Origin: an uncultured Collinsella sp.
GTDB taxonomy: Bacteria; Actinomycetota; Coriobacteriia; Coriobacteriales; Coriobacteriaceae
Direction: 5' to 3'
DNA: 6,738 bases
Assembly: GCA_900549245.1 (NCBI GenBank)
Contig: URNQ01000103.1
Location: 1-6,738 of the forward strand
Shown here: positions 6,094 through 6,738 of the stretch, in pieces
Position numbering within the stretch: position 1 is the stretch's first letter
Layout of the letters: every line of letters begins with the position of its first letter
Position numbers and translations under genes: made by a program
The notes under the pieces: generated by a model
The model's database searches: none
Seen by the model: only the letters and a program-made list of their open reading frames with translations
Told to the model about the DNA's origin: nothing

Positions 6094-6121
6094 CGCAGCT
6101 ACAAATAACAAGGGGCTTACA

Positions 6122-6154
6122 ATGAGCGCGTACACGTTGTTGGTAACGAGCTAA
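6122..6154 (+). CDS. Possible 10-residue leader ORF
   Basis: ATG at 6122 opens a 10-codon frame (MSAYTLLVTS) ending in TAA at 6152-6154, only 8 bases before the start of the next gene. AAGGGG (6110-6115) lies 6 bases upstream as a reasonable ribosome binding site. An in-frame ATG at 6089 would extend it to 21 residues but has no visible binding site. It could be a translated leader that sets re-initiation on the following gene, or a chance ORF. The sequence shows no run of one amino acid as in classic attenuators. Confidence 0.25.
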   Translation: MSAYTLLVTS

Positions 6155-6162
6155 AGGGCATC

Positions 6163-6630
6163 ATGGACGACCAAAACCAGAACAATATGTTTATGCCGAC
6201 GCAGGGCGAAGATACTTCTACGCAGCCGCCACGGTTCCATCGCCCCCACATCTCGCAAGAGCCCATCAATGACCCAGAGCCCGATTATGTGACGAGAAAC
6301 CGATATCAAACGCTCGAGGATGCCCAAACGGGACGTAAACATATGGGCGTCGCCTCGGGAGACCCTGTATATCTGAAAGACGCACCATTATCTAAAAACA
6401 GCGCAGCTAGTGATGAGCCGATGAAAGCATCCGCCGTCCATCAACAAAGAGGGCCTCGACCCAAGCAAACCTTGACGCATTCGGCTCGCTATCTCGAAAC
6501 GCCAAAACAGGGAAAATCAATCTTCGTTTCGTCAAGTAAACGACGCAAGCAGCATCAGCTGACAATTCTGCTTTTGATCATTGCGGCCATAGCAGTTGCC
6601 CTTGTTATACGATTTATTTTCTTTAAATAA
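6163..6630 (+). CDS. Unknown protein with a single C-terminal membrane segment
   Basis: I do not recognise this protein. Its 155 residues divide into a polar, low-complexity, probably disordered part (1-125), rich in Gln, Pro, Ser, Asp and Arg, and one hydrophobic segment at about 133-149 (LTILLLIIAAIAVALVI), ending RFIFFK. The basic cluster KRRK (126-129) just before the membrane segment predicts the long part in the cytoplasm, as in a tail-anchored protein. There is no signal peptide, cysteine motif or catalytic motif. AAAGGG (6153-6158) lies 4 bases before the ATG and overlaps the stop of a possible leader ORF. It is transcribed away from hsp20 and ends 68 bases before a terminator, so it is probably monocistronic. 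A scaffold or an adaptor for membrane partners is possible but unsupported. Codon use looks less GC-rich than in ftsH and tilS. Confidence 0.75.
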   Translation: MDDQNQNNMFMPTQGEDTSTQPPRFHRPHISQEPINDPEPDYVTRNRYQTLEDAQTGRKHMGVASGDPVYLKDAPLSKNSAASDEPMKASAVHQQRGPRPKQTLTHSARYLETPKQGKSIFVSSSKRRKQHQLTILLLIIAAIAVALVIRFIFFK

Positions 6631-6631
6631 A

Positions 6632-6691
6632 GGCTCAATACCGAAAACAACAAGATCGTCTGGTGTAATTGAGTCATTTACGCCCCGTAAA
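6632..6691 (+). repeat. Two inverted repeats in the 3' region of the unknown gene
   Basis: GGCTCAAT (6632-6639) can pair with ATTGAGTC (6668-6675) as an 8-bp stem with one G-U pair and a 28-base loop. TTTACG (6677-6682) and CGTAAA (6686-6691) form a perfect 6-bp repeat around CCC. Together with the terminator hairpin they make three consecutive foldable elements after the stop codon. Confidence 0.4.
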
Positions 6692-6698
6692 CGCAAAA

Positions 6699-6726
6699 AA
6701 GGGGGAGGCCGCGAGGCCTCCCCCTT
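6699..6726. terminator. Strong bidirectional terminator at the right edge
   Basis: A perfect 12-bp stem (6699-6710 with 6715-6726), core GGGGGAGGCC/GGCCTCCCCC, closes a GCGA tetraloop of the GNRA type. The plus-strand exit is TTCTTCAAG; the minus-strand exit has six T residues (6700-6695). It ends the unknown gene and probably also a minus-strand gene converging from beyond the window. Confidence 0.85.
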
Positions 6727-6738
6727 CTTCAAGTCAAG

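Larger units (their letters stand above)
5919..6162. other. AT-rich divergent control region between hsp20 and the unknown gene
   Basis: This stretch is clearly more AT-rich than its surroundings and holds no sizeable gene. It contains the 29-base palindrome; TTTGAGT (5998-6004) facing ACTCAGG (6036-6042); the minus-strand hexamer TATAGT twice, 24 bases apart (6015-6010 and 5991-5986); AAGGTT twice in tandem (6050-6061); the small inverted repeat GGTTC-TTT-GAACC (6058-6070); and AAATAACAAG twice (6078-6087, 6103-6112). No CIRCE element (TTAGCACTC/GAGTGCTAA) is present. Control of hsp20, the unknown gene, or both is likely to reside here. Confidence 0.6.

Noticed and set aside
5919..6162. CIRCE or canonical HAIR operator upstream of hsp20
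   Set aside because: No TTAGCACTC/GAGTGCTAA pair is present, and the HAIR-like half-sites are 31 bases apart instead of 7, so neither can be called as a standard operator.
6532..6732. 66-codon minus-strand frame at the right edge
   Set aside because: It begins inside a terminator stem and runs antisense to the membrane segment of the unknown gene.
1..6738. CRISPR array, tRNA, rRNA or insertion sequence
   Set aside because: No regularly spaced repeats, cloverleaf sequences, rRNA stretches, transposase genes or element-length terminal inverted repeats were seen on either strand.

Overview
The window looks like chromosomal DNA from a high-GC actinobacterium, most likely of the class Coriobacteriia (Collinsella-like). 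The reasons are the GC-rich third positions, the tilS-hpt-ftsH gene order, strong AGGAGG-type ribosome binding sites, and the character of the small heat-shock protein. The genus is an impression and was not tested against any database.

Layout. Positions 1-137 are non-coding: the ftsH terminator, a small imperfect inverted repeat, and at the extreme left edge a possible ribosome binding site for a minus-strand gene outside the window. From 4515 down to 138, on the minus strand, lies the housekeeping cluster tilS (tRNA-Ile lysidine synthetase), hpt (hypoxanthine phosphoribosyltransferase) and ftsH (membrane AAA+ zinc protease). hpt and ftsH are one base apart and probably translationally coupled. 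A 147-base gap between tilS and hpt holds a good extended -10 promoter and a GC-rich hairpin. Divergent from tilS, with 48 bases between starts, is a metallo-beta-lactamase-fold protein of the WalJ/YycJ type (4564-5373, plus). It converges on a small heat-shock protein gene, hsp20 (5885-5454, minus), and a 14-bp perfect hairpin between them is a bidirectional terminator. To the right of hsp20 is an AT-rich divergent control region (5886-6162) rich in repeats. Beyond it a plus-strand gene (6163-6630) encodes an unrecognised protein with a long polar N-terminal part and one C-terminal membrane segment. The window ends in a strong bidirectional terminator with a GCGA loop.

How the genes fit together. 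tilS, hpt and ftsH are a classic conserved neighbourhood joining tRNA modification, purine salvage and membrane proteolysis. FtsH and Hsp20 both belong to protein quality control but are separate transcription units here. Nothing shows a defence system, mobile element, CRISPR array, rRNA or tRNA. The points most worth following are the hsp20 upstream region (a hairpin covering the ribosome binding site with a G-G mismatch, a 29-base AT-rich palindrome, and widely spaced HAIR-like half-sites), the unknown tail-anchored protein with a possible tiny ORF in its leader, and a perfect 8-bp GC hairpin inside the first codons of ftsH. I see no clear evidence of a wholly new system.
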